Position numbers and translations under genes: made by a program. Source: Rebecca billardiae RCC1528 (taxonomy: Eukaryota > Haptophyta). Taken from it: DNA of 64,000 bases. The DNA lies in NCBI GenBank assembly GCA_965240325.2, contig OZ251246.1, positions 186,001 to 250,000 on the forward strand. Reading direction: 5' to 3'. Below the pieces are notes generated by a model that worked only from the letters and a program-made list of their open reading frames with translations, was not told where the DNA came from and did not search any database. Shown piece by piece: positions 1 through 13,400 of the stretch (within the stretch, counting starts at the first letter, position 1; each line of letters opens with the position of its first letter).

Positions 1-3000
1 GGGCTCGGTGGCGGTTTTGGCCCGGGCACTGGTGGTGGCGGGCTGGGCGGCGGGCTGGGCGGCGGGCTGGGCGGAGGCGATGGCGGTGGTCGCGGGAGAG
101 GTGGAGGTGGCGAAGGTGGCGGCTCCGGCGGGGGACTAGGAGGCAACGCGGGTGGAGGGCTGGGCGGTGGTGACGGCGGCGGAGACGGCGGCGGCGTCGG
201 AGGCGGCGGGCTCGGCGGCGGCGACGGCGGCGGGGACGGCGGCGGGCTCGGCGGTGGAACCGGCGGCGGCGACGGCGGCGGTGTAGGCACAGCAGCCGGC
301 GGCGGCGGGCTCGGTGGTGGACTGGGAGGCGGGCTCGGAGGCGGGCTGGGCGGCGGCGACGGTGGCGGCGACGGCGGAAGCGCAGGCGGCGGCGAAGGTG
401 GCGGCGACGGCGGAGGCGACGGAGGCGGCAACGGCGTCTCCAGCGGTGGCGGAGGGCTCGGCGGGGGCGACGGCGGCGGCGATGGCGGCGGCACAGGCGG
501 CGGCGAGGGCGGCGGGCTCGGCGGAGGCGACGGTGGCGGCAACGGCGGCGGAGGCGATGGCGGCGGCGACGGCGGAGGCGAGGGCGGCGGGCTAGGTGGC
601 GGCGCCGGAGGTGACGGAGGCGGGAGCGGATCCGTGCGCGGCGGCGGCGGCGGCTGTGGTGGCGGGCTCGGCGGCGGAGATGGCGGTGGGGACGGAGGCG
701 GGGACGGTGGCGGCGTCGGAGGCGGCGGGCTCGGCGGTGGACGCGGTGGCGGTGAAGGCGGCGGGCTCGGCGGTGGCGACGGCGGCGGCGACGGCGGCGG
801 TGTGGGCACAGCAGCCGGCGGCGGCGGGCTCGGCGGTGGGCTTGGCGGCGGACTTGGTGGCGGGCTGGGCGGCGGCGACGGTGGCGGCGCGGGCGGCGCC
901 CCAGGCGTTGGCGAAGGTGGCGGCGACGGCGGAGGCGACGGAGGCGGCAACGGCGTCTCCAGCGGTGGCGGAGGGCTCGGCGGGGGCGACGGCGGCGGCG
1001 ATGGCGGCGGCAAAGGCGGCGGCGAGGGCGGCGGGCTCGGCGGAGGCGACGGTGGCGGCAGTGGCGGCGGCGGCGACGGCGGCGGCGACGGCGGAGGGGA
1101 AGGCGGCGGGCTAGGTGGCGGTGCCGGCGGCGACGGAGGCGGGAACGGATCCGTGCGCGGCGGCGGCGGCGGCTGTGGTGGCGGGCTCGGCGGCGGAGAC
1201 GGCGGCGGGGACGGAGGCGGGGACGGTGGCGGCGCCGGAGGCGGCGGACTCGGCGGTGGACGCGGTGGCGGTGAAGGCGGCGGGCTCGGCGGTGGCGACG
1301 GCGGCGGCGACGGCGGCGGTGTTGGCACAGCAGCCGGCGGCGGCGGGCTCGGCGGTGGGCTTGGCGGCGGGCTTGGTGGCGGGCTGGGCGGCGGCGACGG
1401 TGGCGGCGCGGGCGGCGCCTCAGGCGGCGGCGAAGGTGGCGGCGACGGCGGAGGCGACGGAGGCGGCAACGGCGTCTCCAGCGGTGGCGGAGGGCTCGGC
1501 GGGGGCGAAGGCGGCGGCGATGGCGGCAGCAAAGGCGGCGGCGAGGGCGGCGGGCTCGGCGGCGGAGACGGTGGCGGCACCGGCGGCGGCGGTGACGGCG
1601 GCGGCGACGGCGGAGGCGAAGGCGGCGGCGAAGGCGGCGGCGCCGGCGGCGACGGAGGCGGGAACGGATCCGTGCGAGGCGGCGGCGGCGGCTGTGGTGG
1701 CGGGCTCGGCGGCGGAGATGGCGGCGGGGACGGCGGCGGGGACGGTGGCGGCGTTGGAGGCGGCGGGCTCGGCGGCGGACGCGGTGGCGGTGAAGGCGGC
1801 GGGCTCGGCGGTGGCGACGGCGGCGGCGACGGCGGCGGTGTAGGCACAGCAGCCGGCGGCGGCGGGCTCGGTGGTGGGCTGGGCGGCGGGCTTGGTGGCG
1901 GGCTGGGCGGCGGCGACGGTGGCGGCGCGGGCGGCGCCTCAGGCGGCGGCGAAGGTGGCGGCGACGGCGGAGGCGACGGAGGCGGCAACGGCGTCTCAAG
2001 TGGTGGCGGAGGGCTCGGCGGGGGCGAAGGCGGCGGCGATGGCGGCAGCAAAGGCGGCGGCGAGGGCGGCGGGCTCGGCGGCGGAGACGGTGGCGGCACC
2101 GGCGGCGGCGGTGACGGCGGCGGCGACGGCGGAGGCGAAGGCGGCGGCGAAGGCGGCGGCGCCGGCGGCGACGGAGGCGGGAATGGATCCGTGCGAGGCG
2201 GCGGCGGCGGCTGTGGTGGCGGGCTCGGCGGCGGAGATGGCGGCGGGGACGGCGGCGGGGACGGTGGCGGCGTTGGAGGCGGCGGGCTCGGCGGCGGACG
2301 CGGTGGCGGTGAAGGCGGCGGGCTCGGCGGTGGCGACGGCGGCGGCGACGGCGGCGGTGTAGGCACAGCAGCCGGCGGCGGCGGGCTCGGTGGTGGGCTT
2401 GGCGGCGGGCTTGGTGGCGGGCTGGGCGGCGGCGACGGTGGCGGCGCGGGCGGCGCCTCAGGCGGCGGCGAAGGTGGCGGCGACGGCGGAGGCGACGGAG
2501 GCGGCAACGGCGTCTCAAGTGGTGGCGGAGGGCTCGGCGGGGGCGAAGGCGGCGGCGATGGCGGCGGCAAAGGCGGCGGCGAGGGCGGCGGGCTCGGCGG
2601 CGGAGACGGTGGCGGCACCGGCGGCGGCGGCGACGGCAGCGGCGACGGCGGAGGCGAAGGCGGCGGCGAGGGCGGCGGCGCCGGCGGCGACGGAGGCGGG
2701 AATGGATCCGTGCGCGGCGGCGGCGGCGGCTGTGGTGGCGGGCTCGGCGGCGGAGATGGCGGCGGGGACGGCGGCGGGGACGGTGGCGGCGCCGGAGGCG
2801 GCGGACTCGGCGGTGGACGCGGTGGCGGTGAAGGCGGCGGGCTCGGCTGTGGCGACGGCGGCGGCGACGGCGGCGGTGTTGGCACAGCAGCCGGCGGCGG
2901 CGGGCTCGGCGGTGGGCTTGGCGGCGGGCTTGGTGGCGGGCTGGGCGGCGGCGACGGTGGCGGCGCGGGCGGCGCCTCAGGCGGCGGCGAAGGTGGCGGC

Positions 3001-6000
3001 GACGGCGGAGGCGACGGAGGCGGCAACGGCGTCTCCAGCGGTGGCGGAGGGCTCGGCGGGGGCGAAGGCGGCGGCGATGGCGGCAGCAAAGGCGGCGGCG
3101 AGGGCGGCGGGCTCGGCGGCGAAGACGGTGGCGGCACCGGCGGCGGCGGTGACGGCGGCGGCGACGGCGGAGGCGAAGGCGGCGGCGAAGGCGGCGGCGC
3201 CGGCGGCGACGGAGGCGGGAATGGATCCGTGCGAGGCGGCGGCGGCGGCTGTGGTGGCGGGCTCGGCGGCGGAGATGGCGGCGGGGACGGCGGCGGGGAC
3301 GGTGGCGGCGTTGGAGGCGGCGGGCTCGGCGGCGGACGCGGTGGCGGTGAAGGCGGCGGGCTCGGCGGTGGCGACGGCGGCGGCGACGGCGGCGGTGTAG
3401 GCACAGCAGCCGGCGGCGGCGGGCTCGGTGGTGGGCTTGGCGGCGGGCTTGGTGGCGGGCTGGGCGGCGGCGACGGTGGCGGCGCGGGCGGCGCCTCAGG
3501 CGGCGGCGAAGGTGGCGGCGACGGCGGAGGCGACGGAGGCGGCAACGGCGTCTCAAGTGGTGGCGGAGGGCTCGGCGGGGGCGAAGGCGGCGGCGATGGC
3601 GGCGGCAAAGGCGGCGGCGAGGGCGGCGGGCTCGGCGGTGGAGACGGTGGCGGCACCGGCGGCGGCGGGGACGGCGGCGGCGACGGCGGAGGCGAAGGCG
3701 GCGGCGAGGGCGGCGGCGCCGGCGGCGACGGAGGCGGGAACGGATCCGTGCGCGGCGGCGGCGGCGGCTGTGGTGGCGGGCTCGGCGGCGGAGACGGCGG
3801 CGGGGACGGAGGCGGGGACGGTGGCGGCGCCGGAGGCGGCGGACTCGGCGGTGGACGCGGTGGCGGTGAAGGCGGCGGGCTCGGCGGTGGCGACGGCGGC
3901 GGCGACGGCGGCGGTGTTGGCACAGCAGCCGGCGGCGGCGGGCTCGGCGGTGGGCTTGGCGGCGGGCTTGGTGGCGGGCTGGGCGGCGGCGACGGTGGCG
4001 GCGCGGGCGGCGCCTCAGGCGGCGGCGAAGGTGGCGGCGACGGCGGAGGCGACGGAGGCGGCAACGGCGTCTCCAGCGGTGGCGGAGGGCTCGGCGGGGG
4101 CGAAGGCGGCGGCGATGGCGGCAGCAAAGGCGGCGGCGAGGGCGGCGGGCTCGGCGGCGGAGACGGTGGCGGCACCGGCGGCGGCGGTGACGGCGGCGGC
4201 GACGGCGGAGGCGAAGGCGGCGGCGAAGGCGGCGGCGCCGGCGGCGACGGAGGCGGGAACGGATCCGTGCGAGGCGGCGGCGGCGGCTGTGGTGGCGGGC
4301 TCGGCGGCGGAGATGGCGGCGGGGACGGCGGCGGGGACGGTGGCGGCGTTGGAGGCGGCGGGCTCGGCGGCGGACGCGGTGGCGGTGAAGGCGGCGGGCT
4401 CGGCGGTGGCGACGGCGGCGGCGACGGCGGCGGTGTAGGCACAGCAGCCGGCGGCGGCGGGCTCGGTGGTGGGCTGGGCGGCGGGCTTGGTGGTGGGCTG
4501 GGCGGCGGCGACGGTGGCGGCACGGGCGGCGCCTCAGGCGGCGGCGAAGGTGGCGGCGACGGCGGAGGCGACGGAGGCGGCAACGGCGTCTCCAGCGGTG
4601 GCGGAGGGCTCGGCGGGGGCGACGGCGGCGGCGATGGCGGCGGCGACGGCGGCGGCGAGGGCGGCGGCGAGGGTGGTGGCGACGGTGGCGGCACCGGCGG
4701 CGGCGGCGACGGCGGCTGCGACGGCGGAGGCGAAGGCGGCGGCGAGGGCGGCGGCGCCGGCGGCGACGGAGGCGGGAATGGATCCGTGCGCGGCGGCGGC
4801 GGCGGCTGTGGTGGCGGGCTCGGCGGCGGAGACGGCGGCGGGGACGGCGGCGGGGACGGTGGCGGCGTTGGAGGCGGCGGGCTCGGCGGCGGACGCGGTG
4901 GCGGTGAAGGCGGCGGGCTCGGCGGTGGCGACGGCGGCGGCGACGGCGGCGGTGTAGGCACAGCAGCCGGCGGCGGCGGGCTCGGTGGTGGGCTGGGCGG
5001 CGGGCTCGGTGGTGGGCTGGGCGGCGGGCTTGGTGGTGGGCTGGGCGGCGGCGACGGTGGCGGCGCGGGCGGCGCCTCAGGCGGCGGCGAAGGTGGCGGC
5101 GACGGCGGAGGCGACGGAGGCGGCAACGGCGTCTCCAGCGGTGGCGGAGGGCTCGGCGGGGGCGACGGCGGCGGCGATGGCGGCGGCGACGGCGGCGGCG
5201 AGGGCGGCGGCGAGGGTGGTGGCGACGGTGGCGGCACCGGCGGCGGCGGCGACGGCGGCGGCGACGGCGGAGGCGAAGGCGGCGGCGAGGGCGGCGGCGC
5301 CGGCGGCGACGGAGGCGGGAATGGATCCGTGCGCGGCGGCGGCGGCGGCTGTGGTGGCGGGCTCGGCGGCGGAGACGGCGGCGGGGACGGCGGCGGGGAC
5401 GGTGGCGGCGTTGGAGGCGGCGGGCTCGGCGGCGGACGCGGTGGCGGTGAAGGCGGCGGGCTCGGCGGTGGCGACGGCGGCGGCGACGGCGGCGGTGTAG
5501 GCACAGCAGCCGGCGGCGGCGGGCTCGGTGGTGGGCTGGGCGGCGGGCTCGGTGGTGGGCTGGGCGTCGGGCTTGGTGGTGGGCTGGGCGGCGGCGACGG
5601 TGGCGGCGCGGGCGGCGCCTCAGGCGGCGGCGAAGGTGGCGGCGACGGCGGAGGCGACGGAGGCGGCAACGGCGTCTCCAGCGGTGGCGGAGGGCTCGGC
5701 GGGGGCGACGGCGGCGGCGATGGCGGCGGCACAGGCGGCGGCGACGGCGGCGGCGAAGGCGGTGGCGACGGTGGCGGCACCGGCGGCGGCGGCGACGGCG
5801 GCGGAGACGGCGGAGGCGAAGGCGGCGGCGAGGGCGGCGGTGCCGGCGGCGACGGAGGCGGGAACGGATCCGTGCGCGGCGGCGGCGGCGGCTGTGGTGG
5901 CGGGCTCGGCGGCGGAGATGGCGGCGGGGACGGCGGCGGGGACGGTGGCGGCGTTGGAGGCGGCGGGCTCGGCGGCGGACGCGGTGGCGGTGAAGGCGGC

Positions 6001-9000
6001 GGGCTCGGCGGTGGCGACGGCGGCGGCGACGGCGGCGGTGTAGGCACAGCAGCCGGCGGCGGCGGGCTCGGTGGTGGGCTTGGCGGCGGGCTTGGTGGCG
6101 GGCTGGGCGGCGGCGACGGTGGCGGCGCGGGCGGCGCCTCAGGCGGCGGCGAAGGTGGCGGCGACGGCGGAGGCGACGGAGGCGGCAACGGCGTCTCCAG
6201 CGGTGGCGGAGGGCTCGGCGGGGGCGACGGCGGCGGCGATGGCGGCGGCGACGGCGGCGGCGACGGCGGCGGCGAAGGCGGTGGCGACGGTGGCGGCACC
6301 GGCGGCGGCGGCGACGGCGGCGGAGACGGCGGAGGCGAAGGCGGCGGTGAGGGCGGCGGTGCCGGCGGCGACGGAGGCGGGAATGGATCCGTGCGCGGCG
6401 GCGGCGGCGGCTGTGGTGGCGGGCTCGGCGGCGGAGACGGCGGCGGGGACGGCGGCGGGGACGGTGGCGGCGTTGGAGGCGGCGGGCTCGGCGGCGGACG
6501 CGGTGGCGGTGAAGGCGGCGGGCTCGGCGGTGGCGACGGCGGCGGCGACGGCGGCGGTGTAGGCACAGCAGCCGGCGGCGGCGGGCTCGGTGGTGGGCTT
6601 GGCGGCGGGCTTGGTGGCGGGCTGGGCGGCGGCGACGGTGGCGGCGCGGGCGGCGCCTCAGGCGGCGGCGAAGGTGGCGGCGACGGCGGAGGCGACGGAG
6701 GCGGCAACGGCGTCTCCAGCGGTGGCGGAGGGCTCGGCGGGGGCGACGGCGGCGGCGATGGCGGCGGCGACGGCGGCGGCGACGGCGGCGGCGAAGGCGG
6801 TGGCGACGGTGGCGGCACCGGCGGCGGCGGCGACGGCGGCGGAGACGGCGGAGGCGAAGGCGGCGGTGAGGGCGGCGGTGCCGGCGGCGACGGAGGCGGG
6901 AATGGATCCGTGCGCGGCGGCGGCGGCGGCTGTGGTGGCGGGCTCGGCGGCGGAGACGGCGGCGGGGACGGCGGCGGGGACGGTGGCGGCGTTGGAGGCG
7001 GCGGGCTCGGCGGCGGACGCGGTGGCGGTGAAGGCGGCGGGCTCGGCGGTGGCGACGGCGGCGGCGACGGCGGCGGTGTAGGCACAGCAGCCGGCGGCGG
7101 CGGGCTCGGTGGTGGGCTGGGCGGCGGGCTTGGTGGTGGGCTGGGCGGCGGCGACGGTGGCGGCACGGGCGGCGCCTCAGGCGGCGGCGAAGGTGGCGGC
7201 GACGGCGGAGGCGACGGAGGCGGCAACGGCGTCTCCAGCGGTGGCGGAGGGCTCGGCGGGGGCGACGGCGGCGGCGATGGCGGCGGCGACGGCGGCGGCG
7301 AGGGCGGCGGCGAGGGTGGTGGCGACGGTGGCGGCACCGGCAGCGGCGGCGACGGCGGCGGCGACGGCGGAGGCGAAGGCGGCGGCGAGGGCGGCGGCGC
7401 CGGCGGCGACGGAGGCGGGAATGGATCCGTGCGCGGCGGCGGCGGCGGCTGTGGTGGCGGGCTCGGCGGCGGAGACGGCGGCGGGGACGGCGGCGGGGAC
7501 GGTGGCGGCGTTGGAGGCGGCGGGCTCGGCGGCGGACGCGGTGGCGGTGAAGGCGGCGGGCTCGGCGGTGGCGACGGCGGCGGCGACGGCGGCGGTGTAG
7601 GCACAGCAGCCGGCGGCGGCGGGCTCGGTGGTGGGCTGGGCGGCGGGCTCGGTGGTGGGCTGGGCGGCGGGCTTGGTGGTGGGCTGGGCGGCGGCGACGG
7701 TGGCGGCGCGGGCGGCGCCTCAGGCGGCGGCGAAGGTGGCGGCGACGGCGGAGGCGACGGAGGCGGCAACGGCGTCTCCAGCGGTGGCGGAGGGCTCGGC
7801 GGGGGCGACGGCGGCGGCGATGGCGGCGGCGACGGCGGCGGCGACGGCGGCGGCGAAGGCGGTGGCGACGGTGGCGGCACCGGCGGCGGCGGCGACGGCG
7901 GCGGAGACGGCGGAGGCGAAGGCGGCGGCGAGGGCGGCGGTGCCGGCGGCGACGGAGGCGGGAACGGATCCGTGCGCGGCGGCGGCGGCGGCTGTGGTGG
8001 CGGGCTCGGCGGCGGAGATGGCGGCGGGGACGGCGGCGGGGACGGTGGCGGCGTTGGAGGCGGCGGGCTCGGCGGCGGACGCGGTGGCGGTGAAGGCGGC
8101 GGGCTCGGCGGTGGCGACGGCGGCGGCGATGGCGGCGGTGTAGGCACAGCAGCCGGCGGCGGCGGGCTCGGTGGTGGGCTGGGCGGCGGGCTTGGTGGCG
8201 GGCTGGGCGGCGGCGACGGTGGCGGCGCGGGCGGCGCCTCAGGCGGCGGCGAAGGTGGCGGCGACGGCGGAGGCGACGGAGGCGGCAACGGCGTCTCCAG
8301 CGGTGGCGGCGGGCTCGGCGGGGGCGACGGCGGCGGCGATGGCGGCGGCAAAGGCGGCGGCGAGGGCGGCGGCGACGGCGGCGGCGACGGTGGCGGCACC
8401 GGCGGCGGCGGCGACGGCGGCGGCGACGGCGGAGGCGAAGGCGGCGGGCTAGGTGGCGGTGCCGGCGGCGACGGAGGCGGGAATGGATCCGTGCGCGGCG
8501 GCGGCGGCGGCTGTGGTGGCGGGCTCGGCGGCGGAGACGGCGGCGGGGACGGCGGCGGGGACGGTGGCGGCGTTGGAGGCGGCGGGCTCGGCGGCGGACG
8601 CGGTGGCGGTGAAGGCGGCGGGCTCGGCGGTGGCGACGGCGGCGGCGACGGCGGCGGTGTAGGCACAGCAGCCGGCGGCGGCGGGCTCGGTGGTGGGCTG
8701 GGCGGCGGGCTTGGTGGTGGGCTGGGCGGAGGCGACGGTGGCGGCGCGGGCGGCGCCTCAGGCGGCGGCGAAGGTGGCGGCGACGGCGGAGGCGACGGAG
8801 GCGGCAACGGCGTCTCCAGCGGTGGCGGAGGGCTCGGCGGGGGCGACGGCGGCGGCGATGGCGGCGGCGACGGCGGCGGCGACGGCGGCGGCGAAGGCGG
8901 TGGCGACGGTGGCGGCACAAGCGGCGGCGACGACGGCGGCGGAGACGGCGGAGGCGAAGGCGGCGGTGAGGGCGGCGGTGCCGGCGGCGACGGAGGCGGG

Positions 9001-12000
9001 AATGGATCCGTGCGCGGCGGCGGCGGCGGCTGTGGTGGCGGGCTCGGCGGCGGAGATGGCGGCGGGGACGGCGGCGGGGACGGTGGCGGCGTTGGAGGCG
9101 GCGGGCTTGGCGGCGGACGCGGTGGCGGTGAAGGCGGCGGGCTCGGCGGTGGCGACGGCGGCGACGACGGCGGCTGTGTAGGCACAGCAGCCGGCGGCGG
9201 CGGGCTCGGTGGTGGGCTGGGCGGCGGGCTTGGTGGTGGGCTGGGCGGCGGCGACGGTGGCGGCGCGGGCGGCGCCTCAGGCGGCGGCGAAGGTGGCGGC
9301 GACGGCGGAGGCGACGGAGGCGGCAACGGCGTCTCCAGCGGTGGCGGCGGGCTCGGCGGGGGCGACGGCGGCGGCGATGGCGGCGGCAAAGGCGGCGGCG
9401 AGGGCGGCGGCGAAGGCGGTGGCGACGGTGGCGGCACCGGCGGCGGCGGCGACGGCGGCGGAGACGGCGGCGGCGAAGGCGGCGGGCTAGGTGGCGGCGC
9501 CGGCGGCGACGGAGGCGGGAACGGATCCGTGCGCGGCGGCGGCGGCGGCTGTGGTGGCGGGCTCGGCGGCGGAGACGGCGGCGGGGACGGCGGCGGGGAC
9601 GGTGGCGGCGTTGGAGGCGGCGGGCTCGGCGGTGGACGCGGTGGCGGAGATGGCGGAGGGCTCGGCGGTGGCGACGGCGGCGGCGACGGCGGCGGTGTTG
9701 GCACAGCAGCCGGCGGCGGCGGGCTCGGTGGTGGGCTGGGCGGCGGGCTTGGTGGTGGGCTGGGCGGCGGCGACGGTGGCGGCGCGGGCGGCACCTCAGG
9801 CGGCGGCGAAGGTGGCGGCGACGGCGGAGGCGACGGAGGCGGCAACGGCGTCTCCAGCGGTGGCGGCGGGCTCGGCGGGGGCGACGGCGGCAGCGATGGC
9901 GGCGGCGACGGCGGCGGCGACGGCGGCGGCGAAGGCGGTGGCGAGGGCGGCGGCGAGGGTGGTGGCGACGGTGGCGGCACCGGCGGCGGCGGCGACGGCG
10001 GTGGGGACGGCGGAGGCGAAGGCGGCGGGCTAGGTGGCGGTGCCGGCGGCGACGGAGGCGGGAACGGATCCGTGCGCGGCGGCGGCGGCGGCTGTGGTGG
10101 CGGGCTCGGCGGCGGAGATGGCGGCGGGGACGGCGGCGGGGACGGTGGCGGCGTTGGAGGCGGCGGGCTCGGCGGCGGACGCGGTGGCGGTGAAGGCGGC
10201 GGGCTCGGCGGTGGCGACGGCGGCGGCGACGGCGGCGGTGTAGGCACAGCAGCCGGCGGCGGCGGGCTCGGTGGTGGGCTGGGCGGCGGGCTTGGTGGTG
10301 GGCTGGGCGGCGGCGACGGTGGCGGCGCGGGCGGCGCCTCAGGCGGCGGCAAAGGTGGCGGCGACGGCGGAGGCGACGGAGGCGGCAACGGCGTCTCCAG
10401 CGGTGGCGGCGGGCTCGGCGGGGGCGACGGCGGCGGCGATGGCGGCGGCGACGGCGGCGGCGACGGCGGCGGCGAGGGTGGTGGCGACGGTGGCGGCACC
10501 GGCGGCGGCGGCGACGGCGGTGGGGACGGCGGAGGCGAAGGCGGCGGGCTAGGTGGCGGTGCCGGCGGCGACGGAGGCGGGAACGGATCCGTGCGCGGCG
10601 GCGGCGGCGGCTGTGGTGGCGGGCTCGGCGGCGGAGATGGCGGCGGGGACGGCGGCGGGGACGGTGGCGGCGTTGGAGGCGGCGGGCTCGGCGGCGGACG
10701 CGGTGGCGGTGAAGGCGGCGGGCTCGGCGGTGGCGACGGCGGCGGCGACGGCGGCGGTGTAGGCACAGCAGCCGGCGGCGGCGGGCTCGGTGGTGGGCTG
10801 GGCGGCGGGCTCGGCGGCGGGCTGGGCGGCGGCGACGGTGGTGGCGCGGGCGGCGCCTCGGGCGGCGTCGAAGGTGGCGGCGACGGCGGAGGCGACGGAG
10901 GCGGCAACGGCGTCTCCAGCGGTGGCGGAGGGCTCGGCGGGGGCGACGGCGGCGGCGATGGCGGCGGCGACGGCGGCGGCGACGGCGGCGGCGAGGGTGG
11001 TGGCGACGGTGGCGGCACCGGCGGCGGCGGCGACGGCGGTGGGGACGGCGGAGGCGAAGGCGGCGGGCTAGGTGGCGGTGCCGGCGGCGACGGAGGCGGG
11101 AATGGATCCTTGCGAGGCGGCGGCGGCGGCTGTGGTGGCGGGCTCGGCGGCGGAGATGGCGGCGGGGACGGCGGCGGGGACGGTGGCGGCGTTGGAGGCG
11201 GCGGGCTCGGCGGCGGACGCGGTGGCGGTGAAGGCGGCGGGCTCGGCGGTGGCGACGGCGGCGGCGACGGCGGCGGTGTAGGCACAGCAGCCGGCGGCGG
11301 CGGGCTCGGTGGTGGGCTGGGCGGCGGGCTGGGCGGCGGGCTGGGCGGCGGCGACGGTGGTGGCGCAGGCGGAAGCGCAGGCGGCGGCGAAGGTGGCGGC
11401 GACGGCGGAGGCGACGGAGGCGGCAACGGCGTCTCCAGCGGTGGCGGAGGGCTCGGCGGGGGCGACGGCGGCGGCGATGGCGGCGGCAAAGGCGGCGGCG
11501 AGGGCGGTGGCGAGGGTGGTGGCGACGGTGGCGGCACCGGCGGCGGCGGCGACGGCGGTGGGGACGGCGGAGGCGAAGGCGGCGGGCTAGGTGGCGGTGC
11601 CGGCGGCGACGGAGGCGGGAATGGATCCGTGCGCGGCGGCGGCGGCGGCTGTGGTGGCGGGCTCGGCGGCGGAGATGGCGGCGGGGACGGCGGCGGGGAC
11701 GGTGGCGGCGTTGGAGGCGGCGGGCTCGGCGGCGGACGCGGTGGCGGTGAAGGCGGCGGGCTCGGCGGTGGCGACGGCGGCGGCGACGGCGGCGGTGTAG
11801 GCACAGCAGCCGGCGGCGGCGGGCTCGGTGGTGGGCTGGGCGGCGGGCTTGGTGGTGGGCTGGGCGGCGGCGACGGTGGCGGCGCGGGTGGCGCCTCAGG
11901 CGGCGGCGAAGGTGGCGGCGACGGCGGAGGCGACGGAGGCGGCAACGGCGTCTCCAGCGGTGGCGGAGGACTCGGCGGGGGCGACGGCGGCGGCGATGGC

Positions 12001-13400
12001 GGCGGCGACGGCGGCGGTGTAGGCACAGCAGCCGGCGGCGGCGGGCTCGGTGGTGGGCTGGGCGGCGGGCTCGGCGGCGGGCTGGGCGGCGGCGACGGTG
12101 GTGGCGCAGGCGGAAGCGCAGGCGGCGGCGAAGGTGGCGGCGACGGCGGAGGCGACGGAGGCGGAAACGGCGTCTCCAGCGGTGGCGGAGGGCTCGGCGG
12201 GGGCGACGGCGGCGGCGATGGCGGCGGCAAAGGCGGCGGCGTGGGCGGCGGCGAGGGTGGTGGCGACGGTGGCGGCACCGGCGGCGGCGGCGACGGCGGT
12301 GGGGACGGCGGAGGCGAAGGCGGCGGCGAGGGCGGCGGCGCCGGCGGCGACGGAGGCGGGAATGGATCCGTGCGCGGCGGCGGCGGCGGCTGTGGTGGCG
12401 GGCTCGGCGGCGGAGACGGCGGCGGGGACGGCGGCGGGGACGGTGGCGGCGTTGGAGGCGGCGGGCTCGGCGGCGGACGCGGTGGCGGTGAAGGCGGCGG
12501 GCTCGGCGGTGGCGACGGCGGCGGCGACGGCGGCGGTGTTGGCACAGCAGCCGGCGGCGGCGGGCTCGGCGGTGGGCTGGGCGGCGGGCTTGGTGGTGGG
12601 CTGGGCGGCGGCGACGGTGGCGGCGCGGGCGGCGCCTCAGGCGGCGGCGAAGGTGGCGGCGACGGCGGAGGCGACGGAGGCGGCAACGGCGTCTCCAGCG
12701 GTGGCGGAGGGCTCGGCGGGGGCGACGGCGGCGGCGATGGCGGCGGCGACGGCGGCGGCGAAGGCGGCGGCGAAGGCGGTGGCGACGGTGGCGGCACCGG
12801 CGGCGGCGGCGACGGCGGCGGCGACGGCGGAGGCGAAGGCGGCGGGCTAGGTGGCGGCGCCGGCGGCGACGGAGGCGGGAACGGATCCGCGCGCGGCGGC
12901 GGCGGCGGCTGTGGTGGCGGGCTCGGCGGCGGAGATGGCGGCGGGGACGGCGGCGGGGACGGTGGCGGCGTTGGAGGCGGCGGGCTCGGCGGCGGACGCG
13001 GTGGCGGCGAAGGCGGCGGGCTCGGCGGTGGCGACGGCGGCGGCGATGGCGGCGGTGTAGGCACGGCAGCCGGCGGCGGCGGGCTCGGTGGTGGGCTGGG
13101 AGGCGGGCTTGGTGGCGGACTGGGCGGCGGCGAAGGTGGCGGCGCGGGCGGAAGCGCAGGCGGCGGCGAAGGTGGCGGCGACGGCGGAGGCGACGGCGGC
13201 GGCAGCGGCGTATCCAGCGGAGGTGGCGGGCTCGGCGGGGGCGACGGCGGCGGGGACGGCGGCGGCGCAGGTGGCGGCGTCGGAGGCGGGCTCGGCGGAG
13301 GCGACGGTGGCGGAACCGGCGGCGGCGGCGAAGGCGGTGGCGACGGCGGAGGCGACGGCGGCGGGCTCGGTGGCGGCGCCGGCGGCGACGGAGGCGGGAA
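1..13400 (-). repeat. Tandem array, 519-bp (173-aa) period, coding SPPP-rich units
   Basis: BamHI-type ggatcc landmarks occur at 628, 1147, 1666, 2185, 2704, 3223, 3742, 4261, 4780, 5323, 5866, 6385, 6904, 7423, 7966, 8485, 9004, 9523, 10066, 10585, 11104, 11623, 12364 and 12883. Spacing is 519 bp, with 543 (519+24) four times and 741 (519+222) once. One unit encodes SPPP runs broken by the markers PPPQPPPPPRTDPFPPP, PPLETPLPP and PPPAAVPTPP. Units are nearly identical in DNA, diverging only at the right end (12.9-14.2 kb) and the left edge. The array continues beyond position 1. It is part of the giant reading frame. Confidence 0.95.
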
